A program made the position numbers and the translations under genes. A stretch of DNA of 64,000 bases, taken from Pascua guehoae (Eukaryota > Basidiomycota > Tremellomycetes > Trichosporonales > Trichosporonaceae). A model generated the notes under the pieces. It did not search any database. It worked only from the letters and a program-made list of their open reading frames with translations, and was not told the DNA's origin. Of this stretch, positions 33,122 to 45,214 are shown one piece after another; position 1 is the first letter of the stretch, and each line of letters begins with the position of its first letter. The stretch is taken from positions 558,560 through 622,559 of the forward strand of contig BCJX01000003.1 of NCBI GenBank assembly GCA_001600415.1, given 5' to 3'.

Positions 33122-34321
33122 CTACCAGTGGCTCCCGTGTGGGCGGTTAAAGTACTCGAACGAGTCCGACTCGTCATCATAGACAAGTTCTGGCACCTGC
33201 CCCATATCCTGCTGGACCTGGACGTCGACGCTGTCGTCGTCTGTGCCTTCTGGCTCGACCTCTACGTGCTCGACGGCGGCGGGGACCTTGCGGAGGCAGC
33301 GGTTGCGGTGTTCGAGGAAGAGGTCGAGCTGCTCGAGTGCGTGTGGATTACGAAACTCGAGCGTGGCGCGCGACCACGAGTCGATTTCCGTGACGCCCAT
33401 TCCGGCGGGGGTGTCAAACCAGCGATGGACGGCCGTGTCGCAATTGTCCATTGCGAATTTGACGCTGGGAAACGCGCTCATGTCGTTTGACGACTGGGTC
33501 GCGATCGCCTCGAGCGTATACCCGACACAGGGGCGGGTGCGGAGCGCGTCTGCCTCTTCCTCGAGGAGGTACGAGAGGACATAGGGGAAATGGTAGTCGC
33601 GCGCGAGGGCGATGCAGTCGTCGAGAAACGAGGGCGTGAGCTTGTCGTGGTGCGCGCACGTCGTGTACGAAATCGTGTCGACGGCATAGTGCAGCGCGTG
33701 GCTCCCGATGGGCAGGGGCACGACGGGGGTCAGTGTCGAGCTCGACGCGAGCGCGGCCGCGAGGTTGGGCGAGGGCGGGATCGGGAGCGGCGAGTTTGGC
33801 GTGAGTGGGAAACTGGGCGTGATGGGCGTAAACAGCCCGCCGGGGGAGAGCGTCCCCGACGACGGGGGCAGGGCGCCACACAGCGCCGGTGGGCGGTGCG
33901 GATTGGAGGGCGCGTGCGAGGCCGGCAACGACAGCGAGGGGATAAGCGACGGCGCAAGCGGGGCGACCTGCACAGGCTCTTGCGCCGGAGACCCCAGCCG
34001 TTGCGGCGTCATGATCGGGCTCGGCAAGGGGCTCACGGTCCGCGAGCTCGCGGCCGACGCGCCGTCGAGCACGGGCTTGAACAGCGGCGACTCGTGCATG
34101 AGCTCGCACGCCGAGACGCGGAAACACAGCCCGTCGCGCGACTGGAGAATGACGTCGAGCGTGTCGTCGTCGTCTTCGGGCTCGAGACCCGGTGTCGACG
34201 TCGACGACAGCGACGCGTGCGCCGGGTGGAACGAGGTTAATGGCGCCGGCGAGGGTTCGGTCAGGCGCAGGAGGGATGCTGGGAGGTGCAGGGGGAGGGT
34301 GGGGAGGTGTAGGCCGAACAT
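33122..34321 (-). CDS. BTB/POZ-like domain protein
   Basis: Single-exon gene of 399 residues. Residues ~50-85 (DDTLDVILQSRDGLCFRV, then ELMHESPLFKPVLDG) look like the opening of a BTB/POZ fold, as in fungal BTB proteins that begin DVxLxSSDG with an FxVH-type helix. A Pro/Ser-rich insert follows (about 90-205). The fold then seems to resume with HALHYAVDTISY, ALARDYHFPYVLSYLLEEEA and a C-terminal part with WSRATLEFRNPHALEQLDLF. The C-terminus is acidic (DDESDSFEYFNRPHGSHW). Fungal BTB proteins are usually adaptors in protein-protein contacts, but no partner can be named. The start is the ATG before FGLHLPTLPL, just after a 15-nt poly-C tract on this strand; longer in-frame starts exist upstream to 34654. 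The exact family is uncertain. Confidence 0.7.
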   Translation of the reverse strand: MFGLHLPTLPLHLPASLLRLTEPSPAPLTSFHPAHASLSSTSTPGLEPEDDDDTLDVILQSRDGLCFRVSACELMHESPLFKPVLDGASAASSRTVSPLPSPIMTPQRLGSPAQEPVQVAPLAPSLIPSLSLPASHAPSNPHRPPALCGALPPSSGTLSPGGLFTPITPSFPLTPNSPLPIPPSPNLAAALASSSTLTPVVPLPIGSHALHYAVDTISYTTCAHHDKLTPSFLDDCIALARDYHFPYVLSYLLEEEADALRTRPCVGYTLEAIATQSSNDMSAFPSVKFAMDNCDTAVHRWFDTPAGMGVTEIDSWSRATLEFRNPHALEQLDLFLEHRNRCLRKVPAAVEHVEVEPEGTDDDSVDVQVQQDMGQVPELVYDDESDSFEYFNRPHGSHW

Positions 34322-36119
34322 TGTGCGGGTGGGAGTTTGGGGGGGGGGGGGGGAGGACAAGCGTTGGTATGGGTAGTTGTGGTTGGAGGGGGTTGGTGGG
34401 CGTGAGGCCAGGCCAGTGGTAATGTCTGGTGTTGGCCAGTGTCTGATGTCTGGTAGTGGTGTCCAGTGGTGTGAGCAGGGTGAGTGATGGCGTCCAGTCC
34501 AGCCCAGTCGCAAGATATATCCACCGTGTAGAGTCTCCCACGCGATCCGACCAGCGTGCAAGCAATTTACCACGGCACTGACAGCATGAAGGCATGTGCG
34601 AAGGCTGCCGATGCCGCCCAGCCAGGGGACAGGGCCCAGAGGGGGTATACGCACAGAGGAGTGTGGAATTGCAAAAATGCCGATGCCGCCCGTAGGCTAC
34701 GCACCGACGCTGGGACCCAGGCAGGTGCGCGCAGGTGAGTCGCGCCATCGAGTTGTGCGTCTGTGTCTGTGTGCGTCTGCGTGCCGCAAGCTGTTCGAGG
34801 TTGGAGGGATATGTCCGGGCGGGTATGGGACAGAGTCGAGCGCAACAGGCGACACCTAGGCGAACAACAGGCGAGCGGCGCGAGGCTGGGGGTGGCGGTC
34901 AGCCCCGGGTGATAAAGATAAGCCACACAATGACGTCAGTCACATGACCCCTTCTGTATTCCCCACACGCCGACGACCACTTTGACCCACCAACGTGCCA
35001 CTAGTGAGATCCATTCCAGCGCTACGAGCTACAGTAGCGACGAGTGTACAACTCGCCATGCTCCCCACGAACAGGCCAAGAGGTCTCGCACTCAGATCCC
35101 ACAACTGTAGCATGCACAGTCGCTCGCATCAGTCGACCTGACGTCCAACTGGCGGGTGGATCCGGCGGGGGGTCTCGGAAGGCATCGGATTTCGGTGTGC
35201 TGGGCGCCACCGACGTGCGCCGCGTCCTCGATGATCGACGGGCCAGAACTTTTTTCCACGCCTCGCCTCGCCCTCCTGCTACCGGGCTAGACTGGCGGGG
35301 GTGGCCGACAGCCTTCGGGCATGGACGACGTCACGGGGCTTGCGGAATTACAACCAGTACCAGTAGGCTGGGACATTGCGGCGTCAACATTAAGTGGGCA
35401 GGGAGGTTGTTGATGATTGTCCTGGCGTGGTAATAATCTGCTTGTCTTAGCCGGGCCTTGTCCGTGTCGAATGCGCTCTGTGGGGTGCAGCAGCAAAGTC
35501 CAGCCATGCAGCATGCAGCATGCAGCTGGGCGTAAGCGATCGGGCGGAGCGGGTACATCCGCCAGTCTGAGCGGGGCATGGACCGTGTTGCACTCCGCCA
35601 TACTGAGACACGACCGCTAAGAAATGAGGGATACAGTAGTGGGTAGTGGGTGCGAGTGAGTTCTGGAATTCGACAGTGGGCATGGCGGGTGGCTGGCTGG
35701 TGCGCGATCGCTTGGCCGCTTGGCACGCACTGTTGTGTACGCCGCTTGGCGCTGCCTATGTCGCGCTCAGACTTCGCTCAGACTTGTCGTTACGCACTGC
35801 CTATGACTTGGATACTGGGTACTTGGGTTCGCACGAGGATCATGGCTGGAGCGAGTCTCGATCTCTAAAGAGCATGTTGATAGTGTTTGTGCACACCTGC
35901 TGCTGGGTGTTGGGTCATCACGTCCACATCCCACGCCCATATCCCGACATCCACTGCAGACATCCACTGCTGACACCCACACCCCGACGTCCACATCTCC
36001 GCCATGCAATAACCGACCACCACATCCCCCCTAGCACCCATGTAATCACTGCCTACTGCACTCGCACAATCCAACTTTTATTCATTGACGGCATACAATC
36101 TCTTCTGGCACCTGGGCTT
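34322..36119. other. Intergenic region, BTB-like gene to BBC1
   Basis: 1.8 kb without a gene I can support. The left end is the BTB-like gene leader, including a run of 15 G (34339-34353) on the plus strand. Two close GATA elements occur at about 34910-34918. ACATCCACTGC repeats occur near 35947-35970. Confidence 0.5.
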
Positions 36120-39100
36120 CTACAGGCCGACGCGGTAAATCTGCACCTGTCAGCATGGCTCCTCAGACTCATGACTGTCACTGCTGCCAACACGCTGACG
36201 CGTGTTGACCGTACTCACCACCACACGACCCAACTTTACGTCGTCGAGCCTATAGCTGACCTCTGTCGGGCTCCCGCGCTCGACCTGGAGGAGCCTAATC
36301 TTGTGCTTGTTCTTTGGCTCAAACTCGTAAATAATACCCACGAGCGGGTCCTCGACGCTCCCGACCTGCTGCGTGTACCCACTCAGCCCGCGCTTGCCCT
36401 TGAGGCGGACGTCGTGGAAGGCGGCAATGTCACCGGGGCGCGGCTCGTCGAGGCGCTTGAGCACGCTCAGCCCTTCCTGTTCGTACACGACCTGGCCCCA
36501 CGGGTCCTGCGCGGCCATGTGTGCCTGGTCGAGCGCGATCCGGACAAAGCCCGCAGGCGACCCGTCGCCATAGTACCCGCGCTTGCCCTGGTCGAAAATG
36601 CCCTTGGCACTGCGCAACAGCAAAGAGCCATGCGACGCCGATGCAGCCTGCAGCTCGCTGTACGCGATACGGCCCGAGGCACCACCGTGTGCAGAGCGCG
36701 GGTCCATCGACGTCCGTGGCGTCGAGTCGGGCGACGTCGAAAATGTAGACATTTCCGGCGATGCTCCCAGAGGCGGCGCCGGAGCAGGGCGCGCGGGGAA
36801 TGATGGGATTTCAGTGGCCTGGGGCGATGCAATCGGTGGCGGACGCGAAGGGCGCTGCGGAGACGTCGGGGTCGGAAGTGCGCCACGCGGGCGGCTCGAA
36901 GGAAGTGGCGGCGGCACATCCTCGTCCTGGTGAATCCCCAGTCCGACAACACCGGCAGCACCAGCGGCATGGCTGACGTTACTTGCAGATTCAACATGTG
37001 GCACAGAAGGGCGTGCACCCATGGACGGCGACCGCTGCGGCGGTGCATGCGGCGGCACCGTCGGGCGCGTTGCCATCGACGGCGAGCGCTGCGGTGGGGC
37101 GGGCGGCGTGTCGTCCTCCTCGTCAGGCGGAGGCGGCGGGGCACGGTGGGGAATCGTGGGGCTCGTAAGCGTTCCCTGGCGGGAAGGCGGCGCACGCGGC
37201 GGGGGCGGGGGAGGCGCCTCGTCGTCGTCGTCGTCGTCGTCTTCTGGCTCGTCGGCAGGAGGCGGCGGGGGCGCCCGCGTCACTGGGATCGGCGGACGGT
37301 TGCCAGTGTTCTGGCGCGGGGGAGGAAGGGGAGGCGCACTCTCCTCATCCGCAGCGTCAGTGTGCGGCGGGTGAACGCGAGGAGGAGGTGGGGGTGGCGC
37401 GTCATCGTCGTCTTGTTCTTGCTCGGCGGCTCCAGGAGCACCAGCCTCATGCTCTTCTTCTGCCTCGGCAGCAGGCACCTCCTCGGGCTCTTCCACAGGC
37501 GCGGCGCCAAACATGCCGCGTCCCAGCGCACCACCAGCACGCAGCCGAGCGAGCGTTGCGCGCCGGCGTGCCGCTTCCTGTTCGGGTGTTTCCTCCTCAT
37601 CGTCGGCGGGCGGTCCCGGTGCCGGTGCCGCAGGTGCGGCGCGGGGTGGGGGAGCCGGGGCGTCCGCATCCACCTCCTCAGGTACGTCTGCGGCTGTTTC
37701 ATCGTGGTGGTGGGCCTCTTCCCCCTCGGCCGGGGCTTCTGGCGGGGGCAACGTACGTTTCCTCATCGGAGGCGGCGGTTGGCCAAACTTGATCCCACCG
37801 AGCTTGGCCATGCGTTCAGCAATGCCCGAGCGGTGCGCCTTTTCCTCGTCATCACCGTGAGACTGCTGCTGGGGCTGTGGAACGGGCGGCAGGACGCGAG
37901 AGATAGATGCCTGGCGGAGGGGCGGGGAGGTCGGGGCATTCGTCGGGCTCGACATGTTGCGGGTCGGCGGCGGCAGCGGAGCCGTTGCAGTAGTCGGGCT
38001 CGACATGCTCCGCGAGGGCGTGGGCGGGGCATTTTCCACCTCCTCGCTCTGCGGCAGAGACGGCGAGATCGCACCCGGCGGACGAGGCAGGGGCCGAACG
38101 TTGGGGGTCCGTGGGCCCGACGGATGACGGTCATACGAGTCTTGGCGCGGAGTCTTTGGCGTTGTGGGCTGAGCAGACTCGTGCGAGCTCGCACTTGTTC
38201 CCTGGCGTGGCGTGGGGAGGTTATCGGCCGCCGTGGGGCCCGTGCCCTGCCTCGAGGGAGCGCTCGGCGTCGCCTCTGTAGCACTGGCACCCGTGTTCTG
38301 GCGGGGCGGCGGAGGAGGCGCAGTCTCATGCAAGCTGGAAGCAGTGTCCTGGTGCGGCGGCGGTGACGGCCGACCAGTCGGGACGGGAGGGGGGGGCAGA
38401 GCACGGGACGGATGCTGACCATGCGACTTGGCCGCCATGCCTGCGGCAGCGGCACCAGCGGCCGCAAGAGCCGCAGCACCACCGCCCACTGCCGCCGCGT
38501 GCATGCGCGGCGGAGGTGGCGGCGCAGGAGCATCTGGCATCTGGCCAACCCGTGCCGGGACCGGGGTAGCATCGTCAAAGTCGTCCTCTTCGATTGACGA
38601 CGTATCGCTCGGCGTGTGCGGGCGGTCCTCGTACGCCAGGGGAGGAGGAGGGGGTGGTGGCAGCCCAGGGGCACGCGGAATGGGAGGGGGTACAGCGGCA
38701 GCGGGAGCTTCGCGGGGAGCACGGGGCTGGGCGGCTTCGCGGTCCCAACCGCCGTCGTCAAAGATCAAGTGCGCGCCCTCAGCGCGCAGATCGGACAGTA
38801 AATCCTCGTCATGCGAATGGTGCGAGGCGCTATCGTCAAACGATGACGTAGGGAGGTTGCGGGGTCGCGCCGGGAACGCCGAGCCCGCCGGGCGCGGGAC
38901 CGGCACTGGGGGCTGAGGAGGCGCAGCCTCTGGCTCGGCCTCTTCAGGTGGTGTGGGCGGGTGGACCACTGGCGCGGAAGGGTGCCCAGTGATGTCCTCG
39001 TCGTCCTGATCCGACTCATCCGCCTCGACAGGGGCCATGGCAATACCGGCTGCCGCGGCTCCGTCGGCGGCAGCAGGACCGCGTCCGAGAGACTCCTCAA

Positions 39101-41837
39101 CCTTGTGCTGGGTAGACTCTTCCGTCTCTCCCTCGGTCCTTTCGGCGTCGTCGGCGACTGGCGCGAGCGCAATGTCAGCGGCTGCAGCGCCGTCCGCGCC
39201 CTGGGGACCAGCGCCGGCTGTCTCCTGGCGGTGGATCTCGCGGAGCTCCGTTTCAGACTTGCGGTATGGCTCCTCCTCACCCGAAGTCGGGATTTGAGGT
39301 GGAGGCTCGATCGTACCGTCAGGGAGTGTGCGTTCCAGGCGATTCTCATACGAGTCGCGCCTCTCATGAGTGACAGGCTTCATTGCCAAGCCAGCTGCCA
39401 GGGCACCATCAGCACCAAGGGGTCCGGCACCCAAACTCTCCTCGTAGCGGATCTGCTCCAGCTCCTCCTCTGTCTTTGGGAGCGGCTCCTCTTCACCAGC
39501 GACTGGGATCTGCGGTGGGGGCTCGATTGTGCCGTCAGGGAGGACGCGTTCCATGCGCGCCTCGTTGTGGGGCCACGGCGTGTTACTCTCAGACGGCAAC
39601 TCGGGCAGGGCAGTGTCATCGTGGCGAGGAGCTTGTGTGGGTGTCGGCTCCTGGGCTGCGGCCGCTTCGTCTGCGTGCTGGGCAGTGTGGTCCTCATCAG
39701 AGCCCGCAGCTGGCTGCTCTGATGCCTTAAGAGCGGCGGTGACACCCGCAACAGCAGCGGCCACCCCGGCTCCCGCAGCAGCCACCGCGCCGGCAGCGAC
39801 GGTGGTCGCCCCGGTCTCTGCTGCAGTTGGCTCGGCGGAATCTGCGGGCGCCTCTGTCGCGGGGCTCGTGGCAGTTGGCGCCTCTGCGGTGGGGCTCGTA
39901 ACAGTCTTGGGCGAAGCACGGCGGCGTGGGCCAGCAGTGCGGCGCGCGATCGGCGGCATCTTGATGGACGTTGGGGCGGCAGATGTCGCCTCTGCAGCGG
40001 GGGCGGCTGGCGGAGCGACATCTGGCTCAGCATGCTCGGCCTCCGTGGGAGCCTCTGGTACGATGGGGATCGGCGCGACAGCCTTGTGCTCCTCAGCGGT
40101 GGCCTCGGCCTCAGCTTCGTCATGCGCAGGAGCTTTAGTCTCCGCAGCTGGAGACTCCTCGGCATGTGCCTTGGGGCTCGGCTTGCGTGGCGGAACAGGC
40201 ATCATACCAGGCATACCCATGCCTGGCATGCCACCCATGGGGCCGCGTGCGCCAATCCTGGCCATGCGCGCAGCAATGGCGGCGCGGCGAGCCTTCTCCT
40301 CGTCTTCCTCGGTCTGATCTTGTGGCTCCTCTCCCTCCTGAGGCTCGTGAGCTTCCTTGGTCTCTTCCTCCTCGTCTCCAGTGTGAGCGACAGGCGAGAC
40401 GCGGGGAGGGAGAGCGATCTGCGGTGGCGGGACGGTGGCACCCTCGCCATCATGTTCGCCCTCAATTGGCGCCTGGGTAGGTGGCGGCGCGGCGCGCGTC
40501 CATACCTTGCCAGTCGGCTTGGGCGGCGGTGGGGGAGGATCTGCGCGCCCAAATGCACCAGCGCCCTGGAGCGCCGCCATACGTTCTCGCAGGGACCCGC
40601 CCTTGGCGACGGAGAACGCGGCGTCTGCGGCAGACATGCCCGCTGACGGAGCTGGACGGGGTGCCTCTTCCTCGGGGCCTGGCGAGCGCGAAGTGGAGCG
40701 CATGACGGGTGCAGCGGCATCGGGGGACACGGACCGGGCGGCCGCAGACTCGGCGTGGGGTTCGGCGGAACCACCACGCAAGGCGGCCTCTTCCCGTTCC
40801 TTGGCCTCTTGCTCCTGCCGAAGTTTCTGGCGCTGGCTCCACGTCAGGCCGCCCATCGGTTTGGGCTTGGGCGGAGGCGGGGGCTTCTTGGCCTGCGCCT
40901 GCATCTGCTGGTTGAAGAAGGCCAGGCGCGCCTTCATGGACTGGGGCGGCGCCTCGTCTCCGCCCGTGGCAGCAGGAGGCGGCGACGGTGGCTTCGCTGT
41001 CACCTTGGTGGGAGAGGACGGTTGTGATGGCTGCTTGGTGGGTGATGCGGCCCTGTGGATAGAAGTTGTCACCTTGGTTGGCGAGGGCGGAGCAGCAGCA
41101 GGCGCAGGAGGAGCAGCATGCTCGACGGGCGCTGCGGGCTCCGTGACAGGCTCCGCGATCGCGGGGGGCTCGGCTGCCTCGGCAACGGGCGGCTGTGTTG
41201 GCAGCGCCGATGGAGCAGCTAGTTCTGGAGCAGGCGGTGGCGAGCTCTGAGGTGCGAGGGGCGGTGGTGCCGGCGGAGCAGCGGCAGGCGGTGCTGCAGT
41301 CTCGCCCGATGGAGCAGGAGCCTGTGCCGCCTCGGTGTCGTCATCGTCGACGACGACGATGAAGTCCTGTCGGTCAGCACACACATGCCACGCTGGCTGT
41401 ACCCGGCTCCAACTTGGCACTCACCTTTGGGAAACCGCCAGAACGCGATCCGTCCAGAGTCTCGCCGAGGAGCCAGTCCTCGTCCTCTGGCGAGGGGCCG
41501 GTCACGCGGATTCTGCTGTCAGTGCTGGAAGGCCAAGGGGTTTGGTGACGCAGCTGCGACGGCGAATGAAGCCCGGGAGGGGAGAATGTCTCGACTTGGC
41601 TGGTAGGCGTGTCACTCACGTCTCATTCTTGGCAAACGAGAGGTCAGTCGCGTGTGGCGACTTGTACTTTAAACTGCATGTCAGCGGAGACGACGGAGGA
41701 GGGGCTTGGGAACGCCGGGGGACGACGTGTGGGGGGCGGGGGTCAATGGCGGACGCCATCTGGAGCGCGCTTGACGTCACCCAGCACTCGCGGCGTGGGC
41801 AGACTCACGTCGTCCGTGCGAGGTACGGGTAGGCCAT
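36120..41837 (-). CDS. BBC1: SH3-domain proline-rich actin-patch protein, Bbc1/Mti1-like
   Basis: Large adaptor of about 1,781 residues, probably at cortical actin patches, where Bbc1/Mti1 binds type-I myosins and tempers Arp2/3 activation at endocytic sites. Exons are 41837-41809, 41673-41620, 41512-41425, 41366-36219 and 36146-36120. The first three assemble an N-terminal SH3 domain: YKSPHATDLSFAKNE, VTGPSPEDEDWLLGET and SGGFPK. The long fourth exon is low-complexity, with many PPPPP tracts that could bind SH3, WW or profilin, several ERMAKLGG- and ARMARIGA-type motifs, and a three-copy internal repeat at about 39030-39565. The C-terminal domain (about the last 160 residues; FDQGKRGYYGDGSPAGFVRI, GDIAAFHDVRLKGKRGLSGY, IIYEFEPKNKHKIRLLQV) is the conserved Bbc1 C-terminal region. 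The final exon is only 27 nt. Homology over the SH3 and C-terminal parts is convincing; the middle is poorly conserved. Confidence 0.87.
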
Positions 41838-42375
41838 GGCCACCGGTACTGTGCAGTGGGTGTGGGAGTGTTGTAGAAGGTGTAGAGTAGAAAGGGGGGG
41901 TTGAAGAGGAGATGTGTAGAAGAGGTAGAGAGGAAGGAGAGGAAACGGAGGGGGGGAGCGATGGGTGGGTGTGTGTCGTCGGTGTCGGCGGGGGTAGGTG
42001 GGTTAGGCAAGGGGGGTAAGGGGCACCGCCGTGTGCACCAGCGCCTGGCGAGGGCGGTTGCATCCAAAGTGTCAAGAGACAGGGCCTAACATCGGTCCAG
42101 GCACACACCACACTGCACCATCCACACACCATCAACGTCATCGACACCGACTACCACGTTTTGGAGCCACGGGTCATTTTTCCAAATCAGGCAGAGTCTT
42201 TTCTAATTCTTCCCCCGCCTTCCTTTGAAATGGATCCAAAAGGCCGATTAGGAACCCCCCCCCCCTGCCTTTGGCCGAGTAGTCACGTGACCATGCACAC
42301 TCCACCCTTGCATGATCCGTTTGTTGCTAGGCGCTTTCCAAGGTGAACTCTCAACTTATTCAGTGCAGCGTAACC
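41838..42375. promoter_or_regulatory. Bidirectional promoter region, BBC1 and ZNG1
   Basis: 538 bp between divergent start codons. The BBC1 side is GT/AG-rich on the plus strand. The ZNG1 side contains CACGTGACC (42286-42294), a possible E-box for bHLH factors of the Cbf1 type. Confidence 0.45.
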
Positions 42376-44174
42376 ATGGACGACGACGAAGTGCCCCAGT
42401 ACGTCTGCCCTGCCTATTAGTACTGACGACAAGGCTCCTTGACATCTCCGAGGTTGACGGCGCGCAAGACGAGACGGTGGACCGCTTTGAGCGCCCAAAG
42501 GTGCCCATTACATTGCTGACCGGCTACCTTGGCGCGGGCAAGTCGACGCTCCTTGAGTGAGTGGGGTGCTGGCAGCTGATGGCTGTTGCTGCAGCAGTAT
42601 CCATACTGACAGGGAGATACATCTTGACTGAAAACCACGGGTACCGAATCGCGGTCTGCATGAATGGTGCGTATTCTTCATTCCGGGCCCAGGCTGCGGG
42701 CGTTGGCAGACGATGAGGGACAGAGTGCCTGCAAGTGACGTCGAAGAACGGTTCGCCAGCGAGGACGCCCGTTCTTCCTGCGCTTCTTTTCCCATTCACT
42801 TCTATCCCTCCCTCACATCCGTGTATTCACTTCCCATCGCTCACACCAGACTTTGGCGACACGACCGACATTGAGACCAAGGCGCTCCAGCTCTCCAACC
42901 CAAACGACCCTGATGCGCCGAGCACCGAGCTCCTGTCGCTCCCGAACGGATGTCTGTGCTGCAGCGTCAAGGACATGGGCATTGCGGCGATCGAGGAGAT
43001 GGTCGCTGCGCAGCGGGACAAGATTGACTGGGTCGTCGTCGAGCTCACGGGACTAGCAGACCCCGCACCCATTGCAAAGTCGTTTTGGGCCAACGAGGAA
43101 ATGGGCGACCTTGTGTTGGATGCTGTCGTGTGTGTGGTTGACTCTAGGAATATCCTAAAGGTATGTTGCGGGTGGGTGTGGGTGGATGTGGTTGCAAGAG
43201 GCTGGGGTGGGGGCGAGTGAGGCCGAGTTGTGACAGGTCATGAAGGGGTCGGTTGTGATTGAAAAGGAGTGGCTGTGTCGGCTATCTGTGAATGTGCCGT
43301 TTGGAGACAAATGAGTGCGATCCCTAGCCGTCACAAGGGCCCGCGCGTAATCAGTCGATTTAACAGAGGTTACCACCCATGCTCCATGGCCTCTTTCGAG
43401 ATCTAATAATGGTGACCTTGCGCCCTCGTCCTTGTCCCAGCGCCCATTGCTCGCCGTCACCGCCTCCCGACATGCCACCCTTCCACGGGCAGCACGAGCC
43501 TGCTACCCATCCACGACAACCAGACGACTAACGCGCAGCAACTCTCCGAGCACGGACAGGACAACGGCCCATCCGAGGCGCAGCGCCAAGTAGCCTGCGC
43601 CGACGTCATTCTCCTGAACAAGACGGACCTCGTAGACGCATCGGGGGTGGACATCGTCGCATCAGCCGTCGCGCACATCAACCCCACAATGCGCGTGCAC
43701 CGCACGACCCGGAGCAAGGTCCCGCTCGACGCGCTGTTCGACCTGCGCGCCTACTCGCGCCCCATCAGCGAACCCGAAGCCAACCAAGCCAACGGAGGCA
43801 CGGAAAACGGCAACACCGAGTGTGCAGACTGTACATCCCACACGCCCCACACACACACCGACATTGCGACGGCCACCGTGCCCCTCCCGCGCCTCTCGGC
43901 CGCGCAGCTCGACAAGCTCAACGCCTTCCTCGAGGACCTGCTCTGGAACGCGCGCGTGGACGGGTGGGAGGACGCAGACGTGCCCGAAATCCTCAGGACA
44001 AAGGGCTACGTCGAGCTCGAGGGTGCCAACGACGCCCGCGTGATCCAAGGCGTCGCCGACTTGTTTGAGATGCGCACGTGTCCGCCAGGCGACGTGGGGC
44101 CGAAAATGGTCTTTATCGGGCGCGGGGTGGATGCGCGCCTCGGCGAGGCGTTGCGGGCGCGTGTGGGCGTCTAG
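42376..44174 (+). CDS. ZNG1: Zinc-chaperone GTPase of the COG0523/CobW family (Zng1)
   Basis: GTP-driven zinc metallochaperone; the eukaryotic member delivers zinc to methionine aminopeptidase 1. Exons are 42376-42398, 42434-42556, 42617-42666, 42850-43160 and 43539-44174, giving 380 residues. Visible motifs: P-loop GYLGAGKS (residues 38-45), the CXCC zinc site GCLCC (C100, C102, C103), ELTGLADPAP, and the guanine-specificity motif NKTD. A Cys/His-rich loop (TECADCTSHTPHTHTD) between the G domain and C-terminal CobW domain is a likely extra metal site. The N-terminus MDDDEVPQLL lacks the CPELVPI-type sequence known to dock human ZNG1 to METAP1, although acidic and Val-Pro features remain. The fourth intron is long (378 nt) for this locus. 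Family assignment is firm. Confidence 0.94.
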
Positions 44175-45214
44175 GAGGGCTACGGGGTAGAGAGTAGAGA
44201 GTGGTAGATGGCCGGATGGTAGATGGCCAGAGGCAGACTGGTAGACGGCCTGAATGTATCGCATATACACCTCAAGGACACGCGAGCGGGACTGTACGCC
44301 AGCACCCGTCGTGTACTTTCAGAGACGGCTTGTCCGCACGCACCCAGCACACGCCATGGCCTGGCAACCAGCAATCGATGCCGACTTTGAGTCTGCATAC
44401 AACGTCGCTGAGCAATTCTAGCATGCCCGGCGTTCAGAGGTCAAATGCCGCCCACTGGCGCTGCCTCCTGGCACCTTCTACTTCATTAGCCGAAACTTTT
44501 ACCTCGCCTGGGCTCGATAACGATCAACACTGTGCTTCTGACAGCCCAGTGTACCTACCTTTATACATCCTGACAGGATACCACGTACTCTTCTGGTGAT
44601 GCAACACGCCAAGGTGCAGCGGCCGGGACCTACAGCCACTCTCCCGCCTTGGCGACTCCTGCACAGAACAAGTTAGGCCAGTGTCACCAACACACACCAC
44701 CACACACGAGCAAGAAACCCAGCAAGAAACCCAAATTCATCGCATGGCTATTACTCGGCCGCGGGCAGGTCCGCGTTGGTCGGGCAGTCGCTGCTGTCAG
44801 CGGTGGTTTTCGGATGATGAGGTCCAGCCATGTCCGCGTCATATAGGCAGAGTGCGGCGATTCATGTTCGCAGGCTATTACCAGCCGTGAGATCGCGTGA
44901 TTAGAGGCGCCACCATGGAAGGCCAGGCCGTCGCCAAAATCCAAGACAAGAGCGAGCCGTGCACTGGCTGGCAAAGCCACGACTGCGAGTCGTCGGGGAG
45001 GGGCCAGAGGGACGGGGTTGGCCGCCGGCCCGCGCCGCTTGTCCGTCGACGGCTCTACTGGCGACTGACACCCGCCGGCGCAAGCTGTTGCAGTCCGCCG
45101 CTTCGTCTGCACACCGCGCAAGACGAGGGAACGAGCAGGACACACCCCACGCTCCGCTTTCGCTCGCTGACCCCATGTCACAGGCCCCTGTCTCATACCC
45201 GATCACGGCCGCAC
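44175..45214. other. Convergent intergenic region, ZNG1 and GIS2-like gene
   Basis: 1.04 kb containing both 3' flanks. I see no separate gene. A short TAGATGGCC/GGTAGA repeat lies at about 44200-44245. The right part may include a final exon of the zinc-knuckle gene (see that entry). Confidence 0.5.

Noticed and set aside
36930..38366. 478-codon plus-strand open frame inside BBC1
   Set aside because: Arg-rich shadow of the proline-rich coding strand of the BBC1-like gene, with no domain of its own.
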